Source: Paucisalibacillus globulus DSM 18846
Lineage (GTDB): Bacteria; Bacillota; Bacilli; Bacillales; Amphibacillaceae
Assembly (NCBI RefSeq): GCF_000482485.1
Contig: NZ_AXVK01000028.1
Span: 1-64,000, forward strand
Reading direction: 5' to 3'
Length of the DNA: 64,000 bases
In this document: positions 17,122-25,744 of the stretch, piece by piece
How positions within the stretch are numbered: position 1 is the stretch's first letter
Layout: the number at the start of each line of letters is the position of its first letter
The notes under the pieces: model-generated
The model's input: the letters and a program-made list of their open reading frames with translations, nothing else
Databases searched by the model: none
What the model was told of the DNA's origin: nothing
Translations under genes and position numbers: made by a program

Positions 17122-18300
17122 TTATTTCTTAACATACCTACCTAAAAACCGCTCCATCCGAACAACAGCTTCTTGTAATTGTTCAATCGAAGTTGCATAT
17201 GAACACCTAATATAGCCTTCACCACTAGCACCAAATGCGCTGCCTGGAACTACTGCAACCTTCTCTTCCTTAAGTAAATTCTCAGCGAACTCTTCAGAAG
17301 TAAGTCCGGTTTTCTTAATAGAAGGAAATACATAAAAAGCTCCACCAGGCATGTGGCATTCTAGTCCAATTCGATTTAATGATTGAACCAAAAGATTTCG
17401 TCTCCTCCAATAGCTTTTCTGCATTTTTTCCACTTGCTCAGTACTATCCCGAAGTGCTTCAATTGCACCAAGTTGTAGCATATGTGGAGCACACATGGTT
17501 GTATGCTGATATATTTTCAACATAACACTGGTTATCTCTTTTGGAGCAGCAACAAATCCTAGTCGCCATCCCGTCATGGCAAAACCTTTAGAAAAACCAT
17601 TGATTGTTATCGTCCGCTCGAACATTCTCGGAAGCGAAGCAAAGCTTGTAAACTCTTGATCATACGTTAGTTCAGCATAAATCTCATCCGAAACAACAAT
17701 CAAATCATGCTCCTCCACAACCTCAGCAAGAGCAGCTAGTTCTTCCTTATTCAAACAGGTACCAGTAGGATTGTTTGGCGAACATAATAAGATTGCCTTC
17801 GTTCTTTCCGTTATGGCAGCTTCCATTAGTTCCGGTGTTACTTTAAATCCATTTTCTGCATAGGTTGCAATTGAAATTGGGACACCGCCTGCCATCGAAA
17901 CAAGCGAAGCATAAGCGACGAAAGCAGGTTCTATAATTAAGACCTCATCCCCAGGATTTAATAAGGTCCGAAATGTTAGATCTAATGCCTGACTTGCTCC
18001 AACCGTAACAATTACCTCGTTTTCAGGCTGATAAAAGACGTTAAATCTTCTTTTAAGATATGCACTTATTTCCTCACGTAATTCTAACAGTCCCGCATTT
18101 GCTGTATAGGAAGTATACCCATCACTTAATGCCGCTATGGACCGGTCACGAATATTCCAAGGAGTGACGAAATCAGGTTCTCCCACTCCGAGCGAAATTA
18201 CCCCTTCCATACTAGCTGCTAGGTCAAAGAATTTTCTAATTCCAGAAGGTTGTAGTTCAATTGCCTTTGTTGATAGGTACTTATGATAATCTTTACTCAT
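17122..18300 (-). CDS. alaT: pyridoxal-phosphate aminotransferase, alanine-synthesising AlaT (YugH)
   Basis: Fold-type I aminotransferase of 392 residues. In Bacillus subtilis the close relative AlaT (formerly YugH) forms alanine from pyruvate. SGIRKFFDLA and GVGEPDF near the N-terminus, NPTGT, and FSKGFAMTGWRLGF with the PLP lysine Lys238 are all present, and the sequence follows YugH closely as I remember it. It overlaps the upstream Lrp-type gene by 4 nt, the same pairing as alaR-alaT in B. subtilis. An aspartate-like specificity is an alternative seen in older annotation. Confidence 0.88.
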   Translation of the reverse strand: MSKDYHKYLSTKAIELQPSGIRKFFDLAASMEGVISLGVGEPDFVTPWNIRDRSIAALSDGYTSYTANAGLLELREEISAYLKRRFNVFYQPENEVIVTVGASQALDLTFRTLLNPGDEVLIIEPAFVAYASLVSMAGGVPISIATYAENGFKVTPELMEAAITERTKAILLCSPNNPTGTCLNKEELAALAEVVEEHDLIVVSDEIYAELTYDQEFTSFASLPRMFERTITINGFSKGFAMTGWRLGFVAAPKEITSVMLKIYQHTTMCAPHMLQLGAIEALRDSTEQVEKMQKSYWRRRNLLVQSLNRIGLECHMPGGAFYVFPSIKKTGLTSEEFAENLLKEEKVAVVPGSAFGASGEGYIRCSYATSIEQLQEAVVRMERFLGRYVKK

Positions 18301-18800
18301 GGAGTAATCACCATTCTTCGATCATCATCTTTGTCACCTTCCATAATAACACCATCATGCTTGTACTTTTTCAACATAAAGTGAGTGGTTGTTGAGACAA
18401 CACTTTCTATAGTTGATAACTTTTCGGAAATAAACAAGGCGATATCTTTCATCGATTTTCCTTCAACAGATACCGATAAATCATATGTTCCTGACATTAA
18501 ATATAATGATTTCACTTCTGGATAACGATAAATTCTTTCCGCTACCTCATCAAAGCCAACACCGCGCTTAGGTGTAACCTTCACATCAACCATTGCTACT
18601 ATAGCTTCCTTGCCCTCTATCTTACTCCAATCAATAAGAGTCGGATAACTTACGATAATGCCTTCTTGTTCTAATTGCTTAATATGCTTACTAACATCTT
18701 CCTCATCCAATTGGAGTTGCTCTGCAATAGATTTTGGTGTCACTTGATGATTTTCTTCCAGTACTTCTAGAATGTCTAATTGCTCTTGTAAAAGCTTCAT
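18297..18800 (-). CDS. alaR: Lrp/AsnC family regulator AlaR (YugG)
   Basis: 167 residues: an N-terminal winged helix (about 1-60, with TPKSIAEQLQLDEEDVSKH as recognition region) and a C-terminal RAM/AsnC ligand-binding domain (about 70-150). First gene of a two-gene operon with the aminotransferase, with 4 nt overlap. In B. subtilis AlaR activates its operon in response to alanine; the same is inferred here. The last 12 residues are charged (EGDKDDDRRM) and extend past the RAM domain. Confidence 0.88.
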   Translation of the reverse strand: MKLLQEQLDILEVLEENHQVTPKSIAEQLQLDEEDVSKHIKQLEQEGIIVSYPTLIDWSKIEGKEAIVAMVDVKVTPKRGVGFDEVAERIYRYPEVKSLYLMSGTYDLSVSVEGKSMKDIALFISEKLSTIESVVSTTTHFMLKKYKHDGVIMEGDKDDDRRMVITP

Positions 18801-18869
18801 TTGTAATTCACCCTTCTACTTGGAAAAATGTAGTTCTAAAATAACAGTATAATCTAAAACACCATTTCA

Positions 18870-18958
18870 AGCCATGGAGACATTTCAAGCCATGGGGACG
18901 GGTTCCTCGGCTCTTTTGATTTCGGGATATTTCGGCCAATGAACCTGTCCCCATGGCC
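18870..18958. repeat. REP cluster: partial copy, forward copy, inverted copy
   Basis: A truncated copy at 18870-18881 (GCCATGGAGAC) is followed by a full forward copy (18888-18912) and an inverted copy (18934-18958), spaced by 21 bp. They lie in the divergent intergenic region between alaR and pflB, one of the few places where REPs are not behind a gene. Confidence 0.85.
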
Positions 18959-18968
18959 TGTTCACAAT

Positions 18969-18986
18969 ATGTTAATAATTTCACAA
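18969..18986. promoter_or_regulatory. Rex-like redox operator upstream of pflB
   Basis: The minus strand reads TTGTGAAATTATTAACAT, matching TTGTGAA-N4-TTCACAA except two positions in the right half. A weaker second site, TTGTGAAATAATGAGCAA, lies at 19028-19045 (minus strand reading). Rex senses NADH/NAD and commonly controls pfl in Firmicutes. Confidence 0.6.
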
Positions 18987-19078
18987 ACCACTATGATTGT
19001 TTTTGTATTACAATAGAGTCATAAAGATTGCTCATTATTTCACAATGTAGATTAATATCCACTTAGGAGGGTTATTCA

Positions 19079-21322
19079 ATGGCATTAACTACTCAAGTAA
19101 AATCAAGCTTTAAAGGCGGTAAATGGGAAACAGAAATCGATGTAAGAGATTTTATTATTTCAAACGTAACACCTTATCTTGGTGATGAAAGCTTCTTGGC
19201 AGGTCCAACGAAAGCGACACTTGATCTATGGGATTATGTGATGGATTTAACAAAGAAAGAGCGTGACAATGGTGGCGTTCTTGATATGGATACGAAGATT
19301 GTATCAACCATCACTTCACATGGACCTGGATATTTAGATAAAGCGAAGGAAAAAGTTGTTGGTGTCCAAACAGATAAACCATTTAAACGCTCCCTTCAAC
19401 CATTTGGCGGTATCCGCATGGCTGTAGATTCGGCTAAATCATATGGATTTGAAATAGATAAGGAAATACAACATATTTTCACAGCATATCGAAAAACACA
19501 CAACCAAGGGGTATTTGATGCGTATACTCCGGAAATGAAAGCTGCCAGAAGAGCAGGTATCATTACTGGACTTCCAGATGCCTATGGTCGTGGTCGAATT
19601 ATTGGTGATTACCGACGAGTTGCATTATATGGTGTAAATCGATTAATGGAAGATAAACAAAATCAATTAGCATCGATTGGTGCCAATGGAATGATGTCAG
19701 AAGAAGTCATTCGAGACCGTGAAGAGGTTTCCGAACAAATTCGTGCATTAAACGAATTAAAGCAATTAGGTGAAGCATATGGATTCGATATTTCGCAACC
19801 AGCAACGAATGCACAAGAAGCTTTCCAATGGCTATACCTTGGATACCTAGCTGCCATTAAGGAACAAAATGGTGCGGCAATGAGTTTGGGTAGAGTATCT
19901 ACCTTCCTTGATATTTACATTACTCGTGATATCGAAAATGGTGTTTTAACAGAGGTAGAAGCACAAGAAATTGTCGACCATTTTGTCATGAAGCTTCGTT
20001 TAGTTAAATTTTCCAGAACGCCTGATTATAACGATTTATTCAGTGGTGACCCAACATGGGTAACAGAATCCATTGGGGGGATTGCAAAAGACGGAACACC
20101 TTTAGTGACAAAATCTTCCTTCCGTTTCTTGCATACATTAGATAACCTGGGTCCCGCTCCCGAACCGAACTTAACCGTCCTATGGTCTAATCAATTGCCA
20201 AATCATTTTAAACAATACTGTGCCAACATGTCGATAAAAACAAGCTCTATTCAATATGAAAATGATGATATTATGCGGGATATTTACGGTGATGACTATG
20301 GTATTGCCTGCTGTGTTTCTGCAATGACGATTGGTAAACAAATGCAATTCTTTGGTGCCAGAGCAAACCTAGCAAAAGCATTATTATATGCTATTAACGG
20401 CGGAGTTGACGAAAAATCATTCGCACAAGTTGCTCCACGCTATGCACCAATCACCACTGAATACCTCCAATACGATGAGGTCATGGAAAAATTCGATGTG
20501 ATGATGGAATGGCTAGCTGGGCTTTATGTCAATACACTAAACGTTATTCACTATATGCATGATAAATACAGCTACGAACGAATTGAAATGGCTTTACATG
20601 ATAAAGAAGTATTGCGGACCATGGCTTGTGGTATTGCTGGCCTTTCTGTTGCAGCGGATTCACTAAGTGCTATCAAGTATGCAAAAGTAAAAACAATCCG
20701 TAATGAAAATGGCTATGTAGTTGATTATGAGATTGAAGGTGATTTCCCTAAATACGGAAACAACGATGAGAAAGTCGACCAAATTGCCGTCAATCTAGTT
20801 AAATCATTTATGGAAAAAATAAAACATTATAAAACGTACAGAAATTCCGTACCAACACAATCTGTATTAACGATTACATCTAACGTAGTATACGGGAAGA
20901 AAACGGGGAATACACCGGATGGTCGTAAAGCAGGAGAAGCTTTCGCACCAGGTGCAAATCCAATGCATGGACGTGACCAAAAAGGTGCTCTAGCATCCTT
21001 AAGCTCCGTTGCTAAATTGCCATACGAATATTCCCTTGATGGAATTAGTAATACATTCTCCATCGTACCGAAAGCATTAGGGAAAGACGAAGTAGCAAGA
21101 AAGAGTAACCTAGTTGCGATGTTAGATGGTTATGCCATGAAAGGCGGACACCATTTAAACGTAAACGTATTTGATCGGGAAACATTACTTGATGCGATGG
21201 AACATCCTGAAGAATATCCACAATTAACGATCCGTGTCTCAGGATATGCCGTTAACTTTATCAAACTAACAAGAGAGCAACAAATTGAGGTAATTAACCG
21301 TACATTCCACGAAAGTAGGTAG
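19079..21322 (+). CDS. pflB: formate C-acetyltransferase (pyruvate formate-lyase)
   Basis: Converts pyruvate and CoA to formate and acetyl-CoA in anaerobic metabolism. 747 residues, close to the usual 750-760. The catalytic pair Cys411-Cys412 lies in IACCVSAM, and the glycyl-radical residue Gly722 lies in RVSGYAVNF near the C-terminus. RBS TAGGAGGG precedes the ATG. Its activase gene follows 105 nt downstream of the stop. Rex-like sites upstream suggest induction under low oxygen. The cyd operon elsewhere in the window also points to a facultative lifestyle. Confidence 0.97.
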   Translation: MALTTQVKSSFKGGKWETEIDVRDFIISNVTPYLGDESFLAGPTKATLDLWDYVMDLTKKERDNGGVLDMDTKIVSTITSHGPGYLDKAKEKVVGVQTDKPFKRSLQPFGGIRMAVDSAKSYGFEIDKEIQHIFTAYRKTHNQGVFDAYTPEMKAARRAGIITGLPDAYGRGRIIGDYRRVALYGVNRLMEDKQNQLASIGANGMMSEEVIRDREEVSEQIRALNELKQLGEAYGFDISQPATNAQEAFQWLYLGYLAAIKEQNGAAMSLGRVSTFLDIYITRDIENGVLTEVEAQEIVDHFVMKLRLVKFSRTPDYNDLFSGDPTWVTESIGGIAKDGTPLVTKSSFRFLHTLDNLGPAPEPNLTVLWSNQLPNHFKQYCANMSIKTSSIQYENDDIMRDIYGDDYGIACCVSAMTIGKQMQFFGARANLAKALLYAINGGVDEKSFAQVAPRYAPITTEYLQYDEVMEKFDVMMEWLAGLYVNTLNVIHYMHDKYSYERIEMALHDKEVLRTMACGIAGLSVAADSLSAIKYAKVKTIRNENGYVVDYEIEGDFPKYGNNDEKVDQIAVNLVKSFMEKIKHYKTYRNSVPTQSVLTITSNVVYGKKTGNTPDGRKAGEAFAPGANPMHGRDQKGALASLSSVAKLPYEYSLDGISNTFSIVPKALGKDEVARKSNLVAMLDGYAMKGGHHLNVNVFDRETLLDAMEHPEEYPQLTIRVSGYAVNFIKLTREQQIEVINRTFHESR

Positions 21323-21330
21323 TCTGGTGA

Positions 21331-21358
21331 GAAACGCCCTGATTACGGGCGTTTCTTT
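21331..21358 (+). terminator. hairpin between pflB and pflA
   Basis: GAAACGCCC pairs perfectly with GGGCGTTTC around TGATTAC, followed by TTTAC. A weak T tail suggests partial termination, lowering activase relative to lyase. Confidence 0.7.
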
Positions 21359-21427
21359 ACACTACTGGGTGGATGTTTACTTAATTAGGTGCACGCCGAA
21401 CCTAAAAGAAAAATGGGAGGTCATACT

Positions 21428-22177
21428 ATGCAAGGTCGTATTCATTCAATAGAAACATGTGGAACAGTGGACGGTCCAGGTCTTCGCTATGTCATCTTTA
21501 CGCAAGGTTGCCCATTGCGCTGTCAATTTTGCCACAATCCCGATACATGGAAGATGGGTGATGGCAAAATTGTAACCGTTGATGAATTGGTAGAAGACAT
21601 TCTAAGCTATCTCCCCTTTTTCCAAGCATCTGGTGGTGGCGTGACAGTAAGTGGCGGTGAACCATTACTACAATGCAAGTTTATTTTAGCCCTTTTTAAA
21701 GAGTTGAAAAAATATGGAATCCATACAAATATTGATACGTCAGGTGGAAGTTTTTCCAAATCCCCTAGCTTCCTGGCTACCTTGGATGAATTACTGGAAG
21801 TGACAGATTTGGTCATGTTAGATATTAAACAAATTAATCCTGAAAAGCATAAAACATTAACAGGACTATCAAACGAACACATTCTGGAATTTGCCAGATA
21901 CCTAGAAACGAAAAACATTCCAGTATGGATTCGCCATGTTCTTATACCTGAGAGAAGTGACTTTGATGAAGATTTACACGCCCTAGCAGAATTTATTAGT
22001 ACATTAACCAATGTAAAAAAAGTAGAAGTTCTACCCTACCACAAACTTGGCGTATACAAATGGCAAAGCCTTGGACTAACCTACCCACTAGAAGGCATCG
22101 AACCCCCAACAGAAAATCGAGTAGTTAACGCTGAGAGAATATTAGGAGAAGCCATGGGGACAGGTTCCTCGGCTTGA
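21428..22177 (+). CDS. pflA: pyruvate formate-lyase activating enzyme (radical SAM)
   Basis: Installs the glycyl radical on PflB using S-adenosylmethionine and a 4Fe-4S cluster. 249 residues from the ATG at 21428, chosen because GGGAGG lies 7 nt upstream; the open frame begins at 21389. Cluster cysteines Cys28, Cys32 and Cys35 are in CPLRCQFC, and SGGEPLLQ follows. The last codons (A-M-G-T-G-S-S-A then TGA) are read from a REP element at 22150-22174, so the native C-terminus has been replaced or extended by a few residues. The catalytic domain is untouched. Confidence 0.95.
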   Translation: MQGRIHSIETCGTVDGPGLRYVIFTQGCPLRCQFCHNPDTWKMGDGKIVTVDELVEDILSYLPFFQASGGGVTVSGGEPLLQCKFILALFKELKKYGIHTNIDTSGGSFSKSPSFLATLDELLEVTDLVMLDIKQINPEKHKTLTGLSNEHILEFARYLETKNIPVWIRHVLIPERSDFDEDLHALAEFISTLTNVKKVEVLPYHKLGVYKWQSLGLTYPLEGIEPPTENRVVNAERILGEAMGTGSSA

Positions 22178-22262
22178 TTTGGAAAGAGCCATGGGGTCAG
22201 GTTCCTCGGATCTGTTTGTTGGAACTTGGGCAAAATCGGCCAGGGAACCTGTCCCCACGGCC
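22150..22262. repeat. REP cluster at the pflA 3' end
   Basis: Three copies: forward 22150-22174 (encodes the end of PflA and its stop), forward 22187-22210 (GGGGTCAGGTTCCTCGGA, slightly decayed), and inverted 22238-22262. Confidence 0.9.
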
Positions 22263-22270
22263 TTATTTTG

Positions 22271-22328
22271 AGCTCCTTTATCGGTAGTTTCTTTTCAGAA
22301 ACAAACTACCGACAAAGGGGCTTTTTTA
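22271..22328 (+). terminator. long hairpin terminator, also a member of a second repeat family
   Basis: AGCTCCTTTATCGGTAGTTT (22271-22290) pairs with AAACTACCGACAAAGGGGCT (22303-22322), followed by TTTTTT. A very similar hairpin lies at 54721-54772. Confidence 0.8.
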
Positions 22329-22400
22329 AAATTCTTAACCACCATCAGAATTTACATATTTTAGAAACTCCTACAAAACTAGTTAATCAGGTTCATCAGC

Positions 22401-22781
22401 TTACTGGCTGGCACTTGAGCAAAACAAGCCAGTGGACCTGTCCCCACGGCTTGTTTTCTCAGTTTTATGCAGTTGATGTTTCGTTCCCCACTCGTGCATT
22501 GCATTTAAAATGGGCTCTAATTCCTTCCCATATTCTGTAATTGAATACTCTACTTTTGGCGGGACTTGTGGATACACAACTCGATCAATAATATATTCTT
22601 CTTCTAATTCTCGTAAATTTTTAGTCAACATTTTTTGTGTAATATTAGGTACGCTACGTTTTAATTCGCTGAATCTCATGGTCCCATTTTTTAATAAATG
22701 TAATAAAATAATCGGTTTCCATTTTCCGACGATTATCTCCAGAGCATTTTCTACTTTACATAATTCAGGCTCAATATTCAT
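22401..22781 (-). CDS. HxlR family transcriptional regulator
   Basis: 126 residues forming one winged-helix domain (about 8-100): an N-terminal Cys8, IIVGKWKPIILLHLL, FSELKRSVPNITQKMLTKNLRELEE and a wing ending YSITEYGKELEPI. Members often sense quinones or electrophiles through the N-terminal cysteine (YodB type); that is possible here but not shown. Divergent from a monooxygenase/flavin-reductase pair it probably controls. The last residues, from about 110 on (SRGDRSTGLFCSSASQ), come from a REP element on the coding strand, so the tail is not native. RBS AAAGGAGG. Confidence 0.88.
   Translation of the reverse strand: MNIEPELCKVENALEIIVGKWKPIILLHLLKNGTMRFSELKRSVPNITQKMLTKNLRELEEEYIIDRVVYPQVPPKVEYSITEYGKELEPILNAMHEWGTKHQLHKTEKTSRGDRSTGLFCSSASQ
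22427..22451 (-). repeat. REP copy overlapping the HxlR 3' end
   Basis: The minus strand reads AGCCGTGGGGACAGG, then TCCACTGGCT. It is read through in the HxlR frame. Confidence 0.85.
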
Positions 22782-22795
22782 TGATATCCTCCTTT

Positions 22796-22813
22796 AGTAT
22801 CCTTTTGTATACT
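22796..22813. promoter_or_regulatory. putative HxlR operator
   Basis: AGTATCCTTTTGTATACT is a near-perfect dyad (6 of 7 bp per arm) 15 bp upstream of the HxlR start in the divergent intergenic region. AGTA/TACT half-sites resemble those of HxlR/MarR-like redox regulators. Confidence 0.5.
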
Positions 22814-22965
22814 ATACCACCATTAAGTGCGTACTTTCTTATTTGTATCTTATTATCTATAATAGCATTATAGCTAATTTATTGCTAAGTAGTTTTATGG
22901 ATAATCTGTGAAATAAAACGCTCTACTTAGGCATCCTTAAATCAATTATGAAAGGCGCGATATAA

Positions 22966-24030
22966 ATGGGAATGGAAAAATATCGAATCGAAGAAAGTAA
23001 AGGATTAGAATTCGGCTTATATACATTAGGTGATCATTTATTTAATCCTCATTTAGGTGAACGCATTTCGGCTGAGCAACGAATTAAAGAGATTATTGAC
23101 ACAGCTAAATTAGCCGATCAGGCTGGAATAGATTTCTTTAGTGTTGGGGAAAGTCATCAAGAATATTTCACAACGCAGGCACATACTGTTGTGCTAGCAG
23201 CTATTGCTCAAGCAACGGAAAAAATAAAAATTGGTAGTTCCTCTACGATTGTTTCTACATCAGACCCCGTGCGGATTTATGAAGATTTTGCAACGATTGA
23301 TTTGATCTCAGGTGGTCGCGCAGAAATTATTGGTGGACGTGCTTCCCGAGTTGGACTATTTGAACTACTAGGCTATGACCTTCGTGATTATGAAGAGTTA
23401 TTTGAGGAGAAATTTGAGTTACTACTTCAAATTAATGAGCAGGAAGTGGTGAACTGGGAAGGCGAGTTTCGTGCGCCACTGCGAAATGCTAAAGTATTAC
23501 CACGTCCAAAAGAGGGTTCTATCCCAATCTGGCGTGCAGTTGGTGGTACGCCAACAAGTGCCATTAAAGCCGGAATACAAGGTGTGCCAATGGCTCTAGC
23601 TATGCTTGGTGGACCTGTTTCCCATTTTAAATTATCAATGGATGCTTATCGTGAGACACTAACACAAACAGGTCGTGATCCACTAGATTTCCCAGTTGCC
23701 ACAACAGGGTTCTTCTATACTGCAGAAACGACGCAGCAGGCATTAAGCGAATATTATCCTCATATTAATGAAGGAATGAAATTAACTAATGGCCGAGGAT
23801 TCGCTAAACAACTATTTGCCCAAGGAGCTGATAAGCGAAGTGTCATGCTTGTTGGAAGTCCACAGGAAATTATTGAAAAGATTCTCTATCAGCATGAACA
23901 ATTCGGACATCAACGCTATATGGCACAATTGGAATTCGGCGGCGTTCCGTTTGATAAGGTTATGAAAAATATTGAAATCATCGGTAATGAAATTCTTCCA
24001 GCCGTAAAAAAATATACTGCAAAGAAATAG
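22966..24030 (+). CDS. LLM class flavin-dependent oxidoreductase (luciferase-like monooxygenase)
   Basis: 354 residues of the bacterial-luciferase-like TIM-barrel family, which uses reduced FMN and oxygen to oxidise small substrates. Recognisable parts: FGLYTLGDH at the N-terminus, SVGESHQ, KIKIGSSSTIVSTSDPVRIYE, DLISGGRAEIIGGR and AVGGTP. It is 12 nt upstream of an FMN reductase that can supply reduced flavin, and is transcribed away from an HxlR regulator. The substrate is unknown. Two starts (22966, 22972) are possible; AAAGG is the only RBS candidate. Confidence 0.88.
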   Translation: MGMEKYRIEESKGLEFGLYTLGDHLFNPHLGERISAEQRIKEIIDTAKLADQAGIDFFSVGESHQEYFTTQAHTVVLAAIAQATEKIKIGSSSTIVSTSDPVRIYEDFATIDLISGGRAEIIGGRASRVGLFELLGYDLRDYEELFEEKFELLLQINEQEVVNWEGEFRAPLRNAKVLPRPKEGSIPIWRAVGGTPTSAIKAGIQGVPMALAMLGGPVSHFKLSMDAYRETLTQTGRDPLDFPVATTGFFYTAETTQQALSEYYPHINEGMKLTNGRGFAKQLFAQGADKRSVMLVGSPQEIIEKILYQHEQFGHQRYMAQLEFGGVPFDKVMKNIEIIGNEILPAVKKYTAKK

Positions 24031-24042
24031 GAGATTGTGACG

Positions 24043-24609
24043 ATGAAAATAATAGGCTTATCTGGTTCCATTGTCGGTTCAAAAACAAGAACGGCAATGA
24101 GCCAAGTATCCAAAGAAATTGCAGAAAAATACCCTGAAGTAGAATTTAACTTAATCGACCTAGCAGAATATACTATTCAGTTTAGTGATGGTCGAAATTA
24201 TTTAGAATATACCGGAGATACTGGATATGTAACCAAGCAAATTATGGAGGCAGATGCGATTATCATTGGAACACCAATATTCCAGGCATCCATACCAGCT
24301 ACATTAAAAAACATCTTTGATTTACTTCCGGAAAAAGCATTTTGGGATAAGGTCGCTAGTATCATCATTACTGCCGGATCCCCGAAACACTTTTTAATAG
24401 CCGAACAACAATTGAAACCAATCCTTTCTTATATGAAAGCACAACTGGTTCAGTCTTATGTTTTTATAGAAGAAAAAGATTTCTATCGAAAAGAAATAAT
24501 CAATGATGATGTAACATTCCGCATCCAACGCCTAATCGAAGACACAGTAGTATTGACAGAAACCTATACGAGTATTCGTGAAGCAAAAGAAGCGGAATAT
24601 GATTTTTAA
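24043..24609 (+). CDS. NAD(P)H-dependent FMN reductase
   Basis: Flavodoxin-like flavin reductase of 188 residues. IIGLSGSIVGSKTRTAM near the N-terminus is the family's phosphate-binding loop, and IIGTPIFQASIPATLKNIFD is the second flavin contact region. The ATG at 24043 is preferred to an upstream GTG because AGGAGA lies 8 nt before it. It forms a two-component oxygenase operon with the preceding luciferase-like gene. A REP element follows 3 nt after its stop codon. Confidence 0.88.
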   Translation: MKIIGLSGSIVGSKTRTAMSQVSKEIAEKYPEVEFNLIDLAEYTIQFSDGRNYLEYTGDTGYVTKQIMEADAIIIGTPIFQASIPATLKNIFDLLPEKAFWDKVASIIITAGSPKHFLIAEQQLKPILSYMKAQLVQSYVFIEEKDFYRKEIINDDVTFRIQRLIEDTVVLTETYTSIREAKEAEYDF

Positions 24610-24612
24610 AAG

Positions 24613-24637
24613 AGCCATGGGGACGGGTCCCTCGGCT
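24613..24637 (+). repeat. REP copy behind the FMN reductase
   Basis: Core GGGGACGGGTCCCTCGGC, three bases after the stop codon, forward relative to the gene. Confidence 0.88.
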
Positions 24638-24914
24638 CGACCATCCTTTTCTTTCCTTTATAATTTACTTGAAATTTAAAAACAGACCAAATTGCAGCTA
24701 GGGAAATTAGTTTTTCCCCTTATCAAAGTGGTCTAATCATTACACCTAAGCCAAAAATATTGATTTTTGGCTTTTTGACTTTTCTATAGGTAATAGTTAA
24801 TTTAAAACTACTTACTAGTTACTTTCCTCTTGAAAGATAATTCCCCAAAATTACTTCATCACCACCATAGAACCTTTTTATCACTATAAATTGCCATTAA
24901 GGAGGTAGTAGTAT
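24638..24914. other. intergenic region before the RAYT gene, with a terminator
   Basis: AT-rich spacer of 277 bp. At 24748-24775 AGCCAAAAAT pairs with ATTTTTGGCT followed by TTTTTG, a clear plus-strand terminator. The remainder should contain the RAYT promoter, but no strong -35/-10 pair was identified. Confidence 0.6.
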
Positions 24915-25703
24915 ATGGCCAGAAGACCAAGAAGACAGAGTCAAACTGGAATTTATCATATCATGATGCGGGGCGTAAATCGCCAAACAATATTCGAAGA
25001 GGATACTGACAGAGTAAGATTTTTAGAAACATTAAAGAAATATAAAGAACGAATAAACTATCAGATTTTCGCTTATTGTCTAATGGATAATCATGTCCAT
25101 CTTCTCATGAAAGGTTCAGAGGAAGAACTCTCTCAATCTATAAAGCGTATCAGTTCCAGTTATGTTTATTGGTACAATTTAAAATATGATAGATTTGGTC
25201 ATCTATTCCAGGGACGTTTTAAGAGTGAACCTGTAAACGATGCTGATTACTTTATGACTGTCTTACGTTATATTCACCAGAATCCCATTAAAGCTGGGCT
25301 TGGTAAAGATGTGTTCCAATGTAAATGGACAAGTATTAACGAATATATCATTAAACCAGAATTAGTAGATATTGAATTAGGTCTTAAATTATTTTCTTCT
25401 AATCGGAACACAGCCATTGAAAAGTATGTTGATTATATGCAGCAGCATAATGAAGACGAATGCCTCGATGATACAGTCAAGTTAAATTTGAAAGATGAAC
25501 AGGTACGGGAGTATTTATATGAAATGGGGATACGTAACACAAGTATGTTGCAACAAATGGACAAAGTTACTCGGGATGCGGTGTTAGAAAAGCTCATACA
25601 ATTAGAGGGAATTTCAATAAGACAAGTGTCTAGGATTACCGGAATATCTAGGAGCGTCTTCGAAAGGATTCAAAGAGCCATGGGGACAGGTTCCTCGGCT
25701 TAA
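24915..25703 (+). CDS. REP-associated tyrosine transposase (RAYT, Y1/IS200-like)
   Basis: HUH single-strand endonuclease of 262 residues. The metal-binding pair His60-x-His62 lies in DNHVHLL, the catalytic Tyr119 in RYIHQNP, and GHLFQGRFKSEPV (95-107) is a strong RAYT signature. A C-terminal helix-turn-helix-like segment (about 228-250, ISIRQVSRITGISRSVFER) is present. Strong RBS AAGGAGG. The last residues A-M-G-T-G-S-S-A and the stop are encoded by a REP copy, and an inverted REP follows at once. RAYTs are single-copy, domesticated relatives of IS200 transposases that mobilise REP sequences; that it handles the elements in this window is inferred from sequence linkage. It has no IS200 ends other than the REPs. 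Confidence 0.93.
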   Translation: MARRPRRQSQTGIYHIMMRGVNRQTIFEEDTDRVRFLETLKKYKERINYQIFAYCLMDNHVHLLMKGSEEELSQSIKRISSSYVYWYNLKYDRFGHLFQGRFKSEPVNDADYFMTVLRYIHQNPIKAGLGKDVFQCKWTSINEYIIKPELVDIELGLKLFSSNRNTAIEKYVDYMQQHNEDECLDDTVKLNLKDEQVREYLYEMGIRNTSMLQQMDKVTRDAVLEKLIQLEGISIRQVSRITGISRSVFERIQRAMGTGSSA

Positions 25704-25740
25704 AATTTGAAATCGTGCCGAGGAACCTGTCCCCATGGCT
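25676..25740. repeat. inverted REP pair at the RAYT 3' end
   Basis: Forward copy 25676-25700 and inverted copy 25716-25740 match over 24 bp with a 15-bp spacer. It likely forms a bidirectional terminator for RAYT and the convergent permease gene. This pair is nearest to the consensus. Confidence 0.92.
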
Positions 25741-25744
25741 CGAT

